DNA of 64,000 nucleotides from Lentimicrobiaceae bacterium (lineage in GTDB: Bacteria > Bacteroidota > Bacteroidia > Bacteroidales > F082): positions 1 to 64,000 of the forward strand of contig SUWT01000006.1 of NCBI GenBank assembly GCA_015061335.1, read 5' to 3'. Of this stretch, positions 1 to 9,561 are shown piece after piece (the first letter of the stretch is position 1; every line of letters starts with the position of its first letter). Under the pieces are notes generated by a model, which had not been told where the DNA came from, did no database searches, and saw only the letters and a list, made by a program, of their open reading frames with translations. The position numbers and the translations under genes were made by a program.

Positions 1-130
1 CAAGGTTGTGTGGGAAAATACCGCAAGCCCCACGGGGCGAGGATGATTTTTCCACGACACCCGCAGGGCTTGACCTTGCTTGGACGAAAAGAACACGAGT
101 TACCTTTGCCTGTGGTTTGGTGAACTCGGC
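1..130. other. GC-rich structured stretch, no supported gene
   Basis: This stretch is clearly richer in GC than the AT-rich DNA that follows. It contains nested complementary segments: CAAGGT (1-6) with ACCTTG (73-78), and CAAGCCC (24-30) with GGGCTTG (66-72), plus a small CCCC/GGGG pairing around 28-37. A 63-codon frame crosses it but has no recognisable domain and I do not call it. It could be the end of a structured RNA, a repeat element or the edge of a transferred segment lying to the left of the window. The pairing is seen; the role is unknown. Confidence 0.3.
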
Positions 131-285
131 TGCGATACGACTGTTTCCTATAATATTATTTCGTGTTCCTAAAAAAATATATATGAAACAATCTTAAATG
201 CATGAAAAAATACTAATTTTGTATTACTACATAATTTATGATTAATGACCAATCGATACTATATTATAAAAATTGATACGCAAAA

Positions 286-1095
286 ATGACATTAATTGCA
301 GCATGGGTAGGAGTTGATAACAAAAAAGAGGGTAGGAAAATATCTTCCATATATTTTGCGGCAGATAGTCGTTTTTCATGGAGATACACAAAGTCATCTT
401 CAAAATACGATGAAGGAATGAAAGTTTTTTGCTCCCTCCAACATCCATATATTTTTGCTTATTGTGGGGATGTTTTATTTCCACTTCATACTCTTGAGAG
501 AATAATATATAAAATAGATTGTGGTTTATTTTTCGAGCAAACAGAAGATAGTTTTATGAACAAATTATCTTCTGTTAGAGCGGAAATTGAATCGTCACTT
601 ATAAATTACCCTAATCCCAAACCATCCTTTTCAATTTTATTTGCATCAAGAGAATCATATTATGATTTTCATTTAGGTGAAATAATAAGTGTTGAAGGCT
701 GTATTAGTTGTAAAGAAATAATACTACCAAACAAATCCCAGATAGTATATATTGGAGGAAGTGGTAAAAGCGACTTTAAAAATGTCGAATTAGAATTAAT
801 GAAAGAACGCAATCCAAATGAGGGAACTAGTCGTTTTTGTTTCCATTGTGTAGCAAAAACCATAAAGGAACATGAAAGTCCCACAGTAGGTGGTGTTCCA
901 CAACTGGTTGGCCTTTATCGAGAAGGAACTGGAAAAATTTTTGGTATTGAATACGAGGGAGAAAGATATATTTTAGGCAAACGTATAAATTTTATGCCTG
1001 AATATTTTCATATTGAGTGGAGAAATAGTAATTTTGAGCGGATAAATCCAAAAACATTGAAATTATTAGAGGGTGCACAAGCACAACCTTTTTAA
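286..1095 (+). CDS. Proteasome beta-like Ntn hydrolase, standalone
   Basis: A 269-residue protein with no signal peptide. Its N-terminal half reads like a 20S proteasome beta subunit or HslV. Thr2 directly follows Met1, so removal of Met would expose a Thr nucleophile. The core continues TLIAAWVG, then FAADSRFS (Asp27 and Arg29 at the place of Asp17/Arg19) and GMKVF (Lys46 at the place of Lys33), then YCGD at 59-62 and GGSGKSDF in the middle. In proteasome-fold peptidases Thr1, Asp17 and Lys33 form the catalytic centre, so activity is plausible. It is longer than HslV (about 175 aa) and no unfoldase gene lies beside it. Base composition is AT-rich and both flanks are GC-rich and hairpin-forming, so it may be a mobile cassette. 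Fold assignment is by motif only. A role in defence or regulated proteolysis is a guess. Confidence 0.62.
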   Translation: MTLIAAWVGVDNKKEGRKISSIYFAADSRFSWRYTKSSSKYDEGMKVFCSLQHPYIFAYCGDVLFPLHTLERIIYKIDCGLFFEQTEDSFMNKLSSVRAEIESSLINYPNPKPSFSILFASRESYYDFHLGEIISVEGCISCKEIILPNKSQIVYIGGSGKSDFKNVELELMKERNPNEGTSRFCFHCVAKTIKEHESPTVGGVPQLVGLYREGTGKIFGIEYEGERYILGKRINFMPEYFHIEWRNSNFERINPKTLKLLEGAQAQPF

Positions 1096-1155
1096 AGAAG
1101 CAACTCCCTGGCTCTCCACAATTTTCTTTTTATTTACGGGGAGGTCGAGGTGTCT

Positions 1156-1203
1156 GGCAACCAAAAGTTGCCATCAGGGTATGGGGACGGCCAAAAGCCG
1201 TCC
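1156..1203. repeat. Twin hairpins with CAAAA loops
   Basis: Two perfect stems share the same five-base loop. GGCAAC (1156-1161), CAAAA, GTTGCC (1167-1172) is the first. GGACGGC (1185-1191), CAAAA, GCCGTCC (1197-1203) is the second. They start 60 bases after the Ntn hydrolase stop codon. They may end its transcript, although the second is followed by a mixed rather than pure T tract (CTCTAGTTTT), or be part of a structured RNA. Pairing is seen; function is inferred. Confidence 0.5.
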
Positions 1204-1374
1204 TCTAGTTTTATAATCAATTGTCCTCTACGTTGGCATATTAGGATTGTCTAGCTTCTTAAATCGTTTACTCTATTATAGTGTTGCAAGATTGGTACAA
1301 AATTGTTATGTCATTTTCTATATACCAAGAAGAGTTTTTTCAAGGGTGTCTTCTTATAATTGCGAAAAGAATCG

Positions 1375-1382
1375 TATCTTTG
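1375..1382 (+). promoter_or_regulatory. Orphan -7 box TATCTTTG
   Basis: A perfect Bacteroidota -7 box (TAnnTTTG) followed by CAC, as in the active-looking promoters elsewhere in the window. No TTTG box sits 20-21 bases upstream and no intact gene follows. It probably belonged to a lost gene or drives a short RNA. Confidence 0.3.
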
Positions 1383-1540
1383 CACTTAGAAAAGAGTTAT
1401 TTGAAAAGCATGAGAAATATAGTGTAATAAAACAAGTTAGCAATTTCTTATCCATTGCCCATTCTCATGCAAGTTCTTCTTAATGGTTTGATACTCAAAG
1501 ATTCTTAATCAAACTTCATCAAATATACACAAAAACAGTA

Positions 1541-1628
1541 TTCAAATCACCTTATTCTGTAAATTTTACACATTCAAATCACCTTATTCTGCAAATTTTG
1601 TATCTTTATATCACCTTATTTTGCAAAA
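1541..1628. repeat. Three-copy 32-bp tandem repeat
   Basis: The unit begins TTCAAATCACCTTATTCTG and is followed by a variable base and AAATTTT. Copies start at 1541 and 1573, and a diverged third has its ATCACC exactly 32 bases after that of the second (1578 to 1610). The third copy runs into the 3' end of the glycosyltransferase gene on the minus strand, supplying its stop and last codons. There is no spacer between copies, so it is not CRISPR. Confidence 0.7.
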
Positions 1629-2916
1629 GAATCGTCGATTTCATGAAATAGAACGGAGTTCTTGACGAAACCTGATTCCTTATCGAATTGTTTCTCTTTG
1701 CCTTGACAAACTAATTCTAGAAATCTTGCTATCGTAATTCCTAACTTGCCTTCTAAATGAGAATTGGAAGAAGCGTTATAATATTGTAAGACTTCTTTTG
1801 TCGGCATTACATCTTTAGGATTCTTAATGAATTTTAACAATTCATCTTCAGTATTTGCCAATTTAACCAAATTATTTTTAACGAAATTATAATCGTCTAA
1901 CACTTTATTATCAGACATATTATAAAGAACAGTAGGACAATACATTATAGAAGCATCAAGATGAATTGCCGACTCATTGGAAATCATGAAGTCGATTTTG
2001 GAAATGAAGTCGAAAGACGATTCTTCCTTTGGATTGGAAATAGAAATGTTATTATTTATTAACCATTCTGAATTCAGATGCTGATAACGAGGATGCGGAC
2101 GAAGAATTAAGTCGTTATAGTTATTATTTTTTAAGAAAAGACAAAGACTTTTAATCTTTTCAAAATCATCTAACATATTGATAGCAATGCCGATTCTCTG
2201 AGTTTCATAATTTCTTTTAACAATCTTGTCGTAAAGAGAATCAAAACGAACTCCTCCTGAAAGATAAACTTCGCCTTTAGGTTTTCCGTCATAAAGATAT
2301 TTCTCCAAGGATTCTTTTCCATCGAGAAACGAATATGTGAAATCCAATTTTGGGAATCCTCTTTTTACTGACGCATGTTGAACATAAACCGTTTTTATTC
2401 CTTTTTCCAATGCATTAAAAATCAAGCATCTGTTTATGTCGTTATGATCATTTGCAAGAACTAAAACCTTTACCTTATATTTATCCAACATCTCGCCTGC
2501 AATTTTATAAAGTCCGTATGTTGTCCAAAGTCGGGTGAAATATTTTAGAATCAATGCCTTATCTTCTTTGTTAGATTTTTTGTAAAGTTTTATTAAGGAA
2601 AAGAGATAGGGGATGCTATGCCACCAAGCACGTCGTTTATGAACATCAGTAACATGATTATTAAGATAGAGATATGTGTCGTTTTTCACATTATTGATTA
2701 TCGGTTCAAGCGAGCGACGATTGTTGAGAGAAACTCCGAAGAAAAGCAGACCTTTATAATTGGCTGGCAACGCTTTATACTTAAAATGAATTAAGAATGT
2801 ATAATAAAAAAGCTGCCCGATGAAGATACAGATCTGCTTGAATAATGAAGGTTGCTTTTCCTTTACTATATATGATATTTTATTGATTTCTAAAACATTA
2901 AGCTCGCTATATTTCA

Positions 2917-2917
<1 letters not shown>
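1616..2917 (-). CDS. GT-B glycosyltransferase, polysialyl/CDP-glycerol transferase-like
   Basis: A 433-residue cytoplasmic protein with no signal peptide. Motifs fit the GT-B superfamily that includes bacterial polysialyltransferases and CDP-glycerol glycerophosphotransferases: YVQHASV (about 178-184), an RPHPR motif near 277 and SNESAIHLDAS near 313, where the HP and S/D residues of the family bind the nucleotide donor. It is the last gene of the surface glycan operon and overlaps the acyltransferase start by one base. With NeuB-, KdsC- and SpsF-like genes upstream, it may transfer a CMP-activated nonulosonic acid. That substrate is inferred from context. Its last codons and stop lie in the third copy of a 32-bp tandem repeat. 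Confidence 0.68.
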
Positions 2918-3884
<967 letters not shown>

Positions 3885-4928
3885 CTATTCTAAGTTTTGT
3901 GGATAAATTATTTCGTTTCTTGGTATTTCAACTTTCACTTTTCTTCCTACAACGTTATGTTTTTCAGACCATTTAAAGCCATCGCCTGGACTTAAAAGAT
4001 GAATGTCGTTTTCAGAGATAACATCACCGACTTTCAAATCACGATTTGTCGCGATGGAACGTTCAAGTTTTATCTTGCTGTTTTGAACTTCAGGTTCTAT
4101 GAAAATATCTTCTTTTCCCATCGACATTTCGGTAATTCTGATGTCACGAATCATTCGGTTCACGCCGTCAGGACCTAAAGAACCAGCTTGATCGGTACCT
4201 TTCATTCTTCTGTCGATAGTGACGTGTTTTTCAATGATTTCCGCTCCCATAGCAATGGCGGCAATCGGTGCAGAAATTCCAATAGTATGATCAGAAAAAC
4301 CAATCTTATATTGAGGATAATTATTCTTTAGATATTTTATTGTGTTAAGATTCAAATTGTTAGGATGAGTAGGATATTGAGAGACGCAATGAAGAATAGA
4401 GATATTGCTATGATATTTTGTGATAACATCAAGAGCTTCGTCCAATTCTTTTTTACCAGCCATTCCGGTCGATAAAATAATAGGAATTCTTGTCTCTGCG
4501 AGAACTTCAAGCAATGGGATATTTGTCAGGTCGCGACTTGCAACTTTCAGATAATCAGGAGAAAAATATTTCATTATGCTTAGACAAGAAGGAGCGCAAA
4601 GAGTTTCTACGAAATCTAAACCTTTTTCTTTTGCGTACTTATAAACCTCATAATGTTGTTCGTCAGAAAGTTCCAAAAATGCACGATGTTCTCCGTAAGT
4701 CTTTCCAAATGAATTAGGTGAGTCGTAAATACGTGACATTTGCGAATCGGAGAGTTCGTGAGCTAAATCGCGTTTTGTCATTTTAACAGCATTCATCGGT
4801 TGCAAGTCAATGCCGAAATATTCTTCTTTGACAGGACGCGAAACGAGTTCAACGATAAGTTTCGCAATATCAACAGAACCATTATGATTCTGCCCGATTT
4901 CACCTATAATATACGTTCCGTTTTTCAT
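3885..4928 (-). CDS. neuB: NeuB/SpsE-type nonulosonic acid synthase
   Basis: A 347-residue enzyme with the two-domain layout of sialic acid synthases: a TIM-barrel (about 1-275) that condenses phosphoenolpyruvate with a hexose, followed by an antifreeze-like SAF domain (about 285-345). Family signatures are GEIGQNHNG near the start, VKMTKRDLA, LKVASRDLTN, ILSTGMA, LHCVSQYP, GFSDHTIG and EKHVTIDRRMKGTDQ. The SAF domain reads RSIATNRDLKVGDVI. No NeuC epimerase is in the window. The partner is a KdsC-like phosphatase, which suggests a phosphorylated product such as KDN-9-P made from mannose-6-P, as in Bacteroides thetaiotaomicron. The gene is tightly packed in the glycan operon. Class is secure; the exact sugar is not. 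Confidence 0.88.
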   Translation of the reverse strand: MKNGTYIIGEIGQNHNGSVDIAKLIVELVSRPVKEEYFGIDLQPMNAVKMTKRDLAHELSDSQMSRIYDSPNSFGKTYGEHRAFLELSDEQHYEVYKYAKEKGLDFVETLCAPSCLSIMKYFSPDYLKVASRDLTNIPLLEVLAETRIPIILSTGMAGKKELDEALDVITKYHSNISILHCVSQYPTHPNNLNLNTIKYLKNNYPQYKIGFSDHTIGISAPIAAIAMGAEIIEKHVTIDRRMKGTDQAGSLGPDGVNRMIRDIRITEMSMGKEDIFIEPEVQNSKIKLERSIATNRDLKVGDVISENDIHLLSPGDGFKWSEKHNVVGRKVKVEIPRNEIIYPQNLE

Positions 4929-4931
4929 ATC

Positions 4932-5690
4932 TTACTTCTGATTCTTTGAGATTTCTTCCTTCATGATTTCAAGATATTCTTTATTTTCATTAAGAAAGTT
5001 TAGAACATCGAGAGCATTGAAATTAGGTTTCTCTTTATATATTTTGTTAAATATTTCTTTCTGAATATCAAAATCGATTTTAGTGTCTATCGTCAATCTG
5101 ATGTCATTGTGAGAATCTATCTCTTCTGGAATGTTAAAAAATTTTATGTTAAAATCATCAGGATTTGCATAGATGAAGTTTGTGACATGCTCGTGATAAA
5201 GATTTTCGTCTGTCATTGATTTTACGTTTTTCAATGCATTGAGCGTCACAGCTTCCGCCCAAAAACCATAATGAGTTTTAATTGTAGGAATATAATTAGA
5301 AGTCATGAACGACATATAATCATAATCTGTGTTTTCAAAATTATCTAAAAGAAAATTAAGAAAATCAATATCCAAGAAAGGATTATCGGCGCAGACTCTG
5401 ATTATCTTATAAGCATCAAATTCTTTGGCTGCATCAATAAAACGTTGAAGGACATCGTTTTCAGAACCTCTATAATAATTGATTCCGTAGCTTTTTGCAA
5501 TCTCGACTAAAACGTCATTATTCTCGTTTGTTGAAGTTGCGAGAATAATATTATCTTTCTTTACAGATGATGTTAATCTTTTAAGTATCAATGAGAAAAT
5601 ACCTTCATTCTCATAAAATGGAAGTATCATCTTTTGAGGAAGTCGTGTCGAACCTGTTCGTGCTTGTATTATGATTTTTATTTCGTTCAT
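4932..5690 (-). CDS. SpsF-type cytidylyltransferase
   Basis: A 252-residue nucleotidyltransferase. The N-terminus IIIQARTGSTRLPQKM (6-21) is the signature of the SpsF/CMP-KDO synthetase-like family, and RVCADNPFLD holds the metal-binding Asp region. The expected reaction is CTP plus a ulosonic acid giving the CMP-sugar. It ends three bases before the NeuB-type gene, making a compact synthase, phosphatase and activator module. It stands in for a classical NeuA, which is absent here. A GT-like role has also been proposed for SpsF proteins, so activity is moderately sure. Confidence 0.75.
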   Translation of the reverse strand: MNEIKIIIQARTGSTRLPQKMILPFYENEGIFSLILKRLTSSVKKDNIILATSTNENNDVLVEIAKSYGINYYRGSENDVLQRFIDAAKEFDAYKIIRVCADNPFLDIDFLNFLLDNFENTDYDYMSFMTSNYIPTIKTHYGFWAEAVTLNALKNVKSMTDENLYHEHVTNFIYANPDDFNIKFFNIPEEIDSHNDIRLTIDTKIDFDIQKEIFNKIYKEKPNFNALDVLNFLNENKEYLEIMKEEISKNQK

Positions 5691-5706
5691 TTTTTAATTT
5701 TTTTTA

Positions 5707-5760
5707 AGACGTGTCAATAACATATTATTAATAATTGTTGAGTTATTGACGCGTCTCTAC
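5707..5760 (-). repeat. Palindromic element copy A (GTAGAGACG family)
   Basis: The arms are AGACGTGTCAATAAC (5707-5721) and GTTATTGACGCGTCT (5742-5756), complementary with one mismatch, flanked by CTAC on the right. Read on the minus strand it begins GTAGAGACGCGTCAATA. The stop codon and last codons (VETRQ) of the glycosyltransferase at 5743-7065 are made by this arm, so the element fixes where that protein ends. The rest lies between the two genes, where the hairpin could affect mRNA decay or termination. Confidence 0.75.
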
Positions 5761-7065
5761 AATTTTCTTAATAAGATTAACATATTCTTTTGCGAGAGAA
5801 CGTCGTGAATAATTTTCGACGATTTCGTTCTTTTTTGTAATCAGTTGGTTTTCTTTATATTTATTAAACAAATCAATAATTACATTTTTAATTTCGTTTT
5901 TATCTTCAAAATCGATGATAACTCCTGATTTCGTTTTATCGAGGATAATAGCAGTATCACCATCAGTTGGTCCGATTGCGAAAATAGGTCGTCCCGATGC
6001 CATATATTCAAAGATTTTACCTGTCATGATTCCCTTGGCATTAGGCGAATTGTTAATAAATAATAACAAAACCTGAGAAGAACTCTGCTCAACAATGACT
6101 TCTTCGTGAGGAATATAAGGAATTATCTCGACATAACTTTCCAAATCATTTTTCTTGATAGTCTCGATAACAGAATTATCGACTTGTCCTATCAATCTAA
6201 TTTTTAATGATTTAGAAAAATCTTCTAATGTATTTTCTTTTACAAGTTCGCCGAGAGCTTCCCAGAAACGAACTGCATTTCTTGCCGCGCCTACAATTCC
6301 TACATGCGACATTGTAAAGTCGGAAGATAATTCAACCTTTCTTAATTTTTCTTCAATATTAAAGTCGTAGCCATTAGTAATGACAGCGACATCTTTAGCA
6401 CCGTGATTTTCAAGACCTTTAGCCCAATCCCAACCGACGGTAACGACTTTGTTTGCTTCAGTAAGAACCTGATATTGAAGTTTATGATGTTTCTTTAGAC
6501 TACGTTTTGTTAATTTTAATTCACTAAAGAAGTCGATGTCAGTCCATGGGTCGCGGAAGTCGGCAATCCAAGGAATGTTAAATTTTTTATGTAACTCTTT
6601 GGCGATGAGATGCATCGAATGAGGAGGTCCCGTTGAGATTATCGCATCTACAGGATTTGTTTCTAAATATTTTTTAAGAAATCTGACTGAAGGTTTTATC
6701 CACCAGCAACGAGCGTCAGGAATAAACAGATTGCCTCTTAACCAGACACTTACATTCTCTTTCCAAGAAGATTTCTTTTTTCCTTCATTGATGAAGCCAG
6801 CCTTTATCTTCTCATCTTTCTTGATTCCTAAAAATTTCTTATAAAAAGAATAAGGTTCAATTATCTTATGTCTTAACACTTCCGCTTCGGGAGCGACATC
6901 TTTTTCCAGTGATAAATCCTCTACAGGATATTCAGCTCCATCGGCAGTGTATATTACTGGTTGCCACCCGTTTCCAGGAAAATATTTCGACATCTTCAAC
7001 CAACGTTGAACGCCGGAACCGCCAGATGGTGGCCAGTAATATGTTATTATTAAGACACGGTTCAT
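5743..7065 (-). CDS. Family 4 glycosyltransferase
   Basis: A 440-residue GT-B enzyme. The N-terminus NRVLIITYYWPPSGGSGVQR is typical of WcaI/GT4-like transferases, with GPPHSMHLIA and WIADFRDPW in the first domain and KIFEYMASGRPIFAIG in the donor-binding domain, where the Glu of KxxEYMA contacts the nucleotide sugar. I chose ATG at 7065; the longer frame starts with TTG inside a simple repeat. The C-terminal VETRQ and stop codon come from palindromic element A. It probably adds a hexose during lipopolysaccharide or capsule unit assembly on the inner membrane. Sugar specificity is unknown. Confidence 0.85.
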   Translation of the reverse strand: MNRVLIITYYWPPSGGSGVQRWLKMSKYFPGNGWQPVIYTADGAEYPVEDLSLEKDVAPEAEVLRHKIIEPYSFYKKFLGIKKDEKIKAGFINEGKKKSSWKENVSVWLRGNLFIPDARCWWIKPSVRFLKKYLETNPVDAIISTGPPHSMHLIAKELHKKFNIPWIADFRDPWTDIDFFSELKLTKRSLKKHHKLQYQVLTEANKVVTVGWDWAKGLENHGAKDVAVITNGYDFNIEEKLRKVELSSDFTMSHVGIVGAARNAVRFWEALGELVKENTLEDFSKSLKIRLIGQVDNSVIETIKKNDLESYVEIIPYIPHEEVIVEQSSSQVLLLFINNSPNAKGIMTGKIFEYMASGRPIFAIGPTDGDTAIILDKTKSGVIIDFEDKNEIKNVIIDLFNKYKENQLITKKNEIVENYSRRSLAKEYVNLIKKIVETRQ

Positions 7066-7136
7066 TTCAATTAACAATGTACAATTAACAATTATTCATT
7101 CTTCATTATACATTTTTCACTCTTCATTGTCATTAC
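7066..7136. repeat. AT-rich simple repeats between two glycan genes
   Basis: The segment carries CAATTAACAAT twice (about 7067 and 7080) and then CATTCTTCATT-like heptamers up to about 7130. The heptamer part is translated on the minus strand as the last residues of the YfhO-like protein (MKSEKCIMKNE), and the other part lies just upstream of the glycosyltransferase start. The same kinds of repeat recur at 55.15 kb and 47.35 kb. Confidence 0.55.
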
Positions 7137-9557
7137 TATCGCTGCTATTAAACCTAAGATTAATATCAATGATGAGACGAATTGGATCGTGTTGCCGACT
7201 TTCCAGATCTTAGGTTCATAGCGCATCATAATCTCGTGATTACCAGCTGGAATGACAGCAGCTCTCAAGATATAATCAGCTCTGATTAAAGGAGATTCTT
7301 TTCCGTCGATCCACATTGTCCAGCCTTTGCTTGTCCATATTTCTGAAAAAACAATCAATTCATCTTTTGTTGAATTAAAACTGTAAATCAATTCATTAGG
7401 TTTATATGAATCTAATTTTATAGTTCCTGAATTTGTTGTAGGTTTAAAGTCGCCGATAACATTTCTAAATTCTTCATTGATAATCGCAGTCGTTTTGACA
7501 TTTGTATTTTCGATAGCATCAATTTCTTCATTTGGAGTCGTAACCCATTTAATATCAGATACAATCCAAGCATTGCCGAAAGCGTCAGGATTTGGAACGG
7601 CAACAGGATTATTGGCAGATTCAGGATATATTAGATACTTAGTATTCAACATATTGAGAACATTCCAGAAACCATTGCTACCAACTTTATTTCCACCTAA
7701 ATAATGATTGATAATATCCTGATAACGACGAAGTTTAGCACCATGATAACCACCTATCGACTTATGGAAATAAGAAGTACTTGCGTCGTTGAAAGTGCTT
7801 GTAGTAAGGTTCATAACCCTGTAATCCAAGCTGTTATCCTGAAGGATCTGTTTGTCGATTTCCGACAGCACGAACGGTTTCTCAAAACGGCGGCTATCGA
7901 TGAAATTATCATTATTAAGATAACGTTTATTTATCGGGAACATATCTATGACAACCAATGCTGCGAGCATTGCGAACATCGCATTATTCTTTAATTTGCC
8001 GTTAATAGTTATTAACATAATGATAGCTGCAGCTGTTATAAACAAGAAACTTCTTATGGCATCGGCTTTGAAGATAGCCATACGAACTTTCTCTAATTCA
8101 TTTGCGAATGTCTGATAAACGGCACCATCTTTTCCTGCACCTAACTGAGCGAATTGAGCAGCTTCGCTTTTGCTGAGGAAGTTGAAGAATACGTCAGGAA
8201 TGATGTAAAACAAGAGGCATAAACCAGCAGTCAGTCCGAAAGAGATGTAGAAATAAATCTTATTTTTCTTTAAGCATTCAGGATTTCTCATCATTTCAGC
8301 GAGAGCGAGGAAAGCTAAAATCGGCATACAGACTTCAGCTATTACGAGAGTCATTGAGACAGCTCTGAACTTGTTATACATCGGGAAATAATCGAGGAAG
8401 AAGTCGGTGAATCCCATGAAGTTCTTGCCCCAACTCAATAATATTGAGAGGATTGTAGCTGTGAGCAACACCCATTTTATTTTTCCTTTTACGATGAAAA
8501 GACCGAGTACGAACAAGAAACAAACGATTGCGCCGACATAAACGGGACCGCTTGTTCCAGGTTGGTCGCCCCAGTAAGCGTTGTTTTGAGCAATCATCGA
8601 GCGGAAACGAGGATCGGCATTTTCCAAAGCAGGATTGTCGTTGCCAATATAAGCTGATGCTCCGCCTTTAACATTAGGAATCATCAAGCTCCAGGTTTCT
8701 CCGATGCCGTAACTCCATTGAGTGACGTAATCTCTGTCCAATCCACGAGTCTGATTACCAGTGTTTTCTGTCAGAACAGGCTTGCCACGCATCGTCTCTT
8801 TTCCAAATTCATAATTAGCGTAAAGTGTAGTTGTACTTGTAAGAATCGCAAGAATCGCTGCGCATACAAGGATTCCGCTTGCCTTGAAAAATTCGTGATA
8901 TTTTTTGTTTTTGATAGTCTCGATAAACTCAGCTATGACAAAAATCAACACTATCATGAAAAGATAGTAAGTGATTTGGATATGACCTGCTCTTATTTCC
9001 AAGGCGAGAGCTATTGCGGTGAGCACTGTGCCCCAGAGATATTTTCCTTTGTAAGTCATTATGATACCAGCAATTACGGGAGCCATATATGCCATAGCGA
9101 CGGCTTTAGAATTATGACCTGCACCCATCACAATGAATAGATAAGATGTAAATCCGTAAGCCAGAGCACCGATGAAACTAATCCATATTTTACAATCCAG
9201 GACGAGAAGCAAGATAAAAAATCCTAGCATGCTGATAAAGACAGACATAATCGGACTTGGAAAACCTAATCCTATGATTTTCTGTACGTAAGTCATGAGA
9301 TTGCTATTTTGCTGAACGCCGATGTTCCAGGCAGGCATACCGCCGAACATAGAATTTGTCCATAAAGACTGTTCGCCAGTTTCTTCTCTGAACTGGTTGA
9401 TTTCATGAGACATGCCTTTATACATCTCAATATCGTGTTGTTTTATTCTTTTACCTTCGAGAATAGGGGAGAAGTAAATCAAGGTAATTGCTGCAAAAGC
9501 AATAATAGCGAATATGATTCCGAGAAATTGTTTGTTTTTTAGGATGTTATCTTTCAT
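7092..9557 (-). CDS. YfhO-like polytopic membrane protein
   Basis: An 821-residue membrane protein of the YfhO family (GT-C-like fold). An N-terminal membrane helix and loop (about 10-90) is followed by roughly twelve more helices up to about residue 550, and a C-terminal periplasmic domain with a last helix near the end (TIQFVSSLILILGLIAAIV). Conserved pieces include NSMFGGMPAWN, GAGHNSKAVAMAYMAP and the C-terminal RADYILRAAVIPAGNHE. YfhO proteins are linked to adding sugars to cell-envelope polymers from a lipid carrier. I start it at ATG 9557, four bases before the end of the gene upstream. The C-terminal tail is encoded by a simple repeat and is unlikely to be conserved. Confidence 0.8.
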   Translation of the reverse strand: MKDNILKNKQFLGIIFAIIAFAAITLIYFSPILEGKRIKQHDIEMYKGMSHEINQFREETGEQSLWTNSMFGGMPAWNIGVQQNSNLMTYVQKIIGLGFPSPIMSVFISMLGFFILLLVLDCKIWISFIGALAYGFTSYLFIVMGAGHNSKAVAMAYMAPVIAGIIMTYKGKYLWGTVLTAIALALEIRAGHIQITYYLFMIVLIFVIAEFIETIKNKKYHEFFKASGILVCAAILAILTSTTTLYANYEFGKETMRGKPVLTENTGNQTRGLDRDYVTQWSYGIGETWSLMIPNVKGGASAYIGNDNPALENADPRFRSMIAQNNAYWGDQPGTSGPVYVGAIVCFLFVLGLFIVKGKIKWVLLTATILSILLSWGKNFMGFTDFFLDYFPMYNKFRAVSMTLVIAEVCMPILAFLALAEMMRNPECLKKNKIYFYISFGLTAGLCLLFYIIPDVFFNFLSKSEAAQFAQLGAGKDGAVYQTFANELEKVRMAIFKADAIRSFLFITAAAIIMLITINGKLKNNAMFAMLAALVVIDMFPINKRYLNNDNFIDSRRFEKPFVLSEIDKQILQDNSLDYRVMNLTTSTFNDASTSYFHKSIGGYHGAKLRRYQDIINHYLGGNKVGSNGFWNVLNMLNTKYLIYPESANNPVAVPNPDAFGNAWIVSDIKWVTTPNEEIDAIENTNVKTTAIINEEFRNVIGDFKPTTNSGTIKLDSYKPNELIYSFNSTKDELIVFSEIWTSKGWTMWIDGKESPLIRADYILRAAVIPAGNHEIMMRYEPKIWKVGNTIQFVSSLILILGLIAAIVMTMKSEKCIMKNE

Positions 9558-9561
9558 AGTT

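Larger units (their letters stand above)
1096..1615. other. Gene-poor 520-bp gap with hairpins and tandem repeats
   Basis: No convincing gene lies here. The gap holds two CAAAA-looped hairpins (1156-1203), a good -7 promoter box with no clear gene after it (TATCTTTG, 1375-1382), an ATG at about 1409 that hits a stop after five codons, and a triple 32-bp tandem repeat at its right end. The 78-codon frame at 1247-1483 has no domain and was rejected. The stretch looks like the scar of a lost or degraded gene. Confidence 0.5.

Noticed and set aside
6-197. 63-codon frame at the left edge
   Set aside because: No domain, no start context and odd composition; the DNA looks structured and not coding.
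1247-1483. 78-codon frame after the Ntn gene
   Set aside because: Starts with TTG, no homology recognised, and a promoter box lies inside it.
1541-1628. Possible CRISPR array
   Set aside because: Units are contiguous with no unique spacers and no cas genes are nearby.
8718-9140. 140-codon frame opposite the YfhO-like gene
   Set aside because: Antisense shadow of a well-supported membrane protein gene.
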